In this document: one piece after another, positions 21,494 to 22,365 of the stretch
How the letters are laid out: each line of letters starts with the position of its first letter
Position numbering within the stretch: the first letter of the stretch is position 1
Origin: a virus
Direction: 5' to 3' (one strand)
DNA: 22,365 nucleotides
Virus record (IMG/VR): IMGVR_UViG_3300025264_000128
Coordinates: 1 to 22,365 of that record
Translations under genes and position numbers: made by a program
Notes under the pieces: model-generated
Seen by the model: only the letters and a program-made list of their open reading frames with translations
Told to the model about the DNA's origin: nothing
Databases searched by the model: none

Positions 21494-21702
21494 AATATTG
21501 GCGTTTCATCTACATAGATAATCACGTCATCAAGTGTTAAACCGTGTACTTTTGCGAGTCCTCTTTTGACTGCTATCAATTCCGGCGTTGTGGGGCATGG
21601 TATGTTGCCCAGTTTATAAACTTTGCATACATGCCCCCAAGGTACCATTATTGGTTCTTTATCCTTATAGTTTGAAATTTGAATGGCGTATGAATAAAAC
21701 AT
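21490..21702 (-). CDS. Small protein of unknown function
   Basis: The 70-residue product from ATG 21702 begins MFYSYAIQISNYKDKEPIMV and ends with GLTLDDVIIYVDETPIL. The leader is AAGGGGGCTTAATTATG, almost the same as that of the next gene upstream, with a G-run acting as ribosome binding site. Unknown role. Confidence 0.68.
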   Translation of the reverse strand: MFYSYAIQISNYKDKEPIMVPWGHVCKVYKLGNIPCPTTPELIAVKRGLAKVHGLTLDDVIIYVDETPIL

Positions 21703-21714
21703 AATTAAGCCCCC

Positions 21715-21903
21715 TTACATTGCTGGACGACCATAAGTAATCGTTCCATCATAATTTGTGTATTCAGTTGTTTCTCGGCGTTTAATAATCCAGTCTTTTT
21801 TTTCTTCTTCTGTGAACCAAGGACAACTGCCAAAGAAGGAAACAGTCTTTTTGGTTTTTGTGTTGTAGTAATATGGAACAATTACAGTTTTTGTTTTACT
21901 CAT
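21715..21903 (-). CDS. First gene of the long minus operon, unknown function
   Basis: The 62-residue product MSKTKTVIVPYYYNTKTKKT and following contains CPWFTEEEKKDWIIKRRETT and is basic. The start ATG 21903 follows GGGGGTTTAATT, a G-run ribosome binding site. A candidate promoter lies about 40 bases upstream. Confidence 0.68.
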   Translation of the reverse strand: MSKTKTVIVPYYYNTKTKKTVSFFGSCPWFTEEEKKDWIIKRRETTEYTNYDGTITYGRPAM

Positions 21904-21941
21904 AATTAAACCCCCGTTTTAAAATAGTTTTTCATAGATAC

Positions 21942-21970
21942 ATTATCTCAAAGTGTAGACTCTATGTATA
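21942..21970 (-). promoter_or_regulatory. Candidate promoter of the small-gene operon
   Basis: On the minus strand TATACA (21965-21970), a 17-bp spacer and GATAAT (21942-21947) with the extended TGA just before it. The start site would be near 21935, leaving a short leader to ATG 21903. The -35 matches only four of six. Confidence 0.45.
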
Positions 21971-22200
21971 CAACTATATGCATTAAACGGGCAATTAATT
22001 TGATTAACGGCGGTTAATAAAAAACTTATGTAAAGGCTAGTTTTTTGGAAATAATGACCGCCCGCCCCCCGTCCGGATAAACTTTCGTTGTAGTTTTGGG
22101 CGGGCATCGGGGCATCGAGGGGCGTGGAGTGGGGCGCCCCGCCCCCCTACTCCGCCGGTGCCGGCTCGGATGCTCGAATTGCTACAATGCCCGTAGTTTC
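21971..22200. other. Non-coding stretch with hairpins and a GC-rich block
   Basis: No convincing gene. It holds ATTAAC-GGCG-GTTAAT (22003-22018), AAAAAACT/AGTTTTTT (22019-22026 and 22039-22046), two tandem GGGCATCG (22102-22117) and a GC-rich stem at 22121-22156 with palindrome GGGGCGCCCC (22131-22140). The block differs sharply in base content from the AT-rich flanks. Confidence 0.6.
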
Positions 22201-22300
22201 TGCGATCTATGCCCGCATAATATAAAATGCTTCTGCGATCTACTCCGCATAATATTATTTTGCGTTCTATTTGCGTTCTGTTTTGCGTTCTACTGCGATC
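22201..22300. repeat. Phased heptamer repeats TGCGATC and TGCGTTC
   Basis: TGCGATC lies at 22201, 22234 and 22294; TGCGTTC at 22261, 22272 and 22284. The last four are spaced 11, 12 and 10 bases, about one helical turn. The first two sit in a 33-base direct repeat that also includes CCGCATAATAT. A run of A follows. The final 65 bases show no gene. Confidence 0.85.
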
Positions 22301-22365
22301 TAAAAAAAAAAAAATAATACCCCGATCATGAACCGGTTATGCACCAGGAATTAAGCACCGCCCAG

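Noticed and set aside
22096-22317. Open frame on the plus strand through the heptamer region
   Set aside because: It is a translation of GC-rich DNA and repeats, has a cysteine/phenylalanine-biased tail ending in AAA codons, and shows no good ribosome binding site.
1-22365. tRNA genes, integrase, large terminase, lysozyme or holin
   Set aside because: No T-loop-like tRNA pattern and no matching motifs were found by eye. The short membrane peptides are not enough to call a holin.

Overview
The window looks like part of a tailed double-stranded DNA bacteriophage genome, or a very similar prophage or metagenomic phage contig. Coding density is very high, stop and start codons overlap repeatedly, and it has virion-type, recombination/replication and terminase small subunit genes. 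No ribosomal, tRNA or housekeeping gene was recognised. The host is bacterial, because sigma70-like promoters and AGGAG-type ribosome binding sites are clear, but its taxon cannot be fixed from sequence alone. One very long protein with many small-residue/hydrophobic stretches resembles podovirus internal or ejection proteins, so a podovirus-like particle is a reasonable guess.

Layout. (1) Positions 1-5516, plus strand: the end of a late block, with a partial structural gene, the 1388-aa putative internal virion protein and a DUF1064-type nuclease, closed by a bidirectional terminator. (2) 5555-5818, minus strand: a lone small gene with its own extended -10 promoter and a boxA-like leader. 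(3) 6098-10866, minus strand: an early recombination/replication operon read from a strong promoter (TTGACA, 17 bp, TAGAAT) through a Sak4-partner protein, a Sak4-like ATPase, a DUF669-like ssDNA-binding protein, a RadD-like helicase, a PD-(D/E)XK nuclease and a DUF3310 protein, ending at a terminator near 6040. (4) 10987-13917, plus strand: a divergent operon with a small Cro-like HTH regulator, a primase-polymerase/RepA-type helicase fusion, a 53-aa gene and a conserved phage protein. (5) 13918-14278: a repeat- and hairpin-rich non-coding stretch just before terS. (6) 14279-14809, plus strand: the terminase small subunit; no terL follows it. (7) 14824-21903, minus strand: about 25 tiny, AT-rich, tightly overlapping genes, probably one early operon from a promoter near 21942-21970. 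Almost all are of unknown function. Two are 33-34 aa membrane peptides, one is a 58-aa zinc ribbon, and one (20427-21065) belongs to a conserved cysteine-rich family. (8) 21904-22365: a non-coding region with the promoter, hairpins, a GC-rich structured block and phased heptamer repeats.

How it fits together. The HTH protein probably controls the overlapping divergent promoters at 10892-10940, setting recombination genes (left) against replication genes (right). Sak4, SSB, RadD-like helicase and nuclease would act with the primase-helicase in DNA replication and annealing. The small-gene block is typical of early host-takeover or counter-defence genes. The most unusual signals are the three-unit repeat array before terS, the TGCGTTC/TGCGATC heptamers found in three places (once in frame inside a gene), and a hairpin predicted to hide the helicase ribosome binding site.
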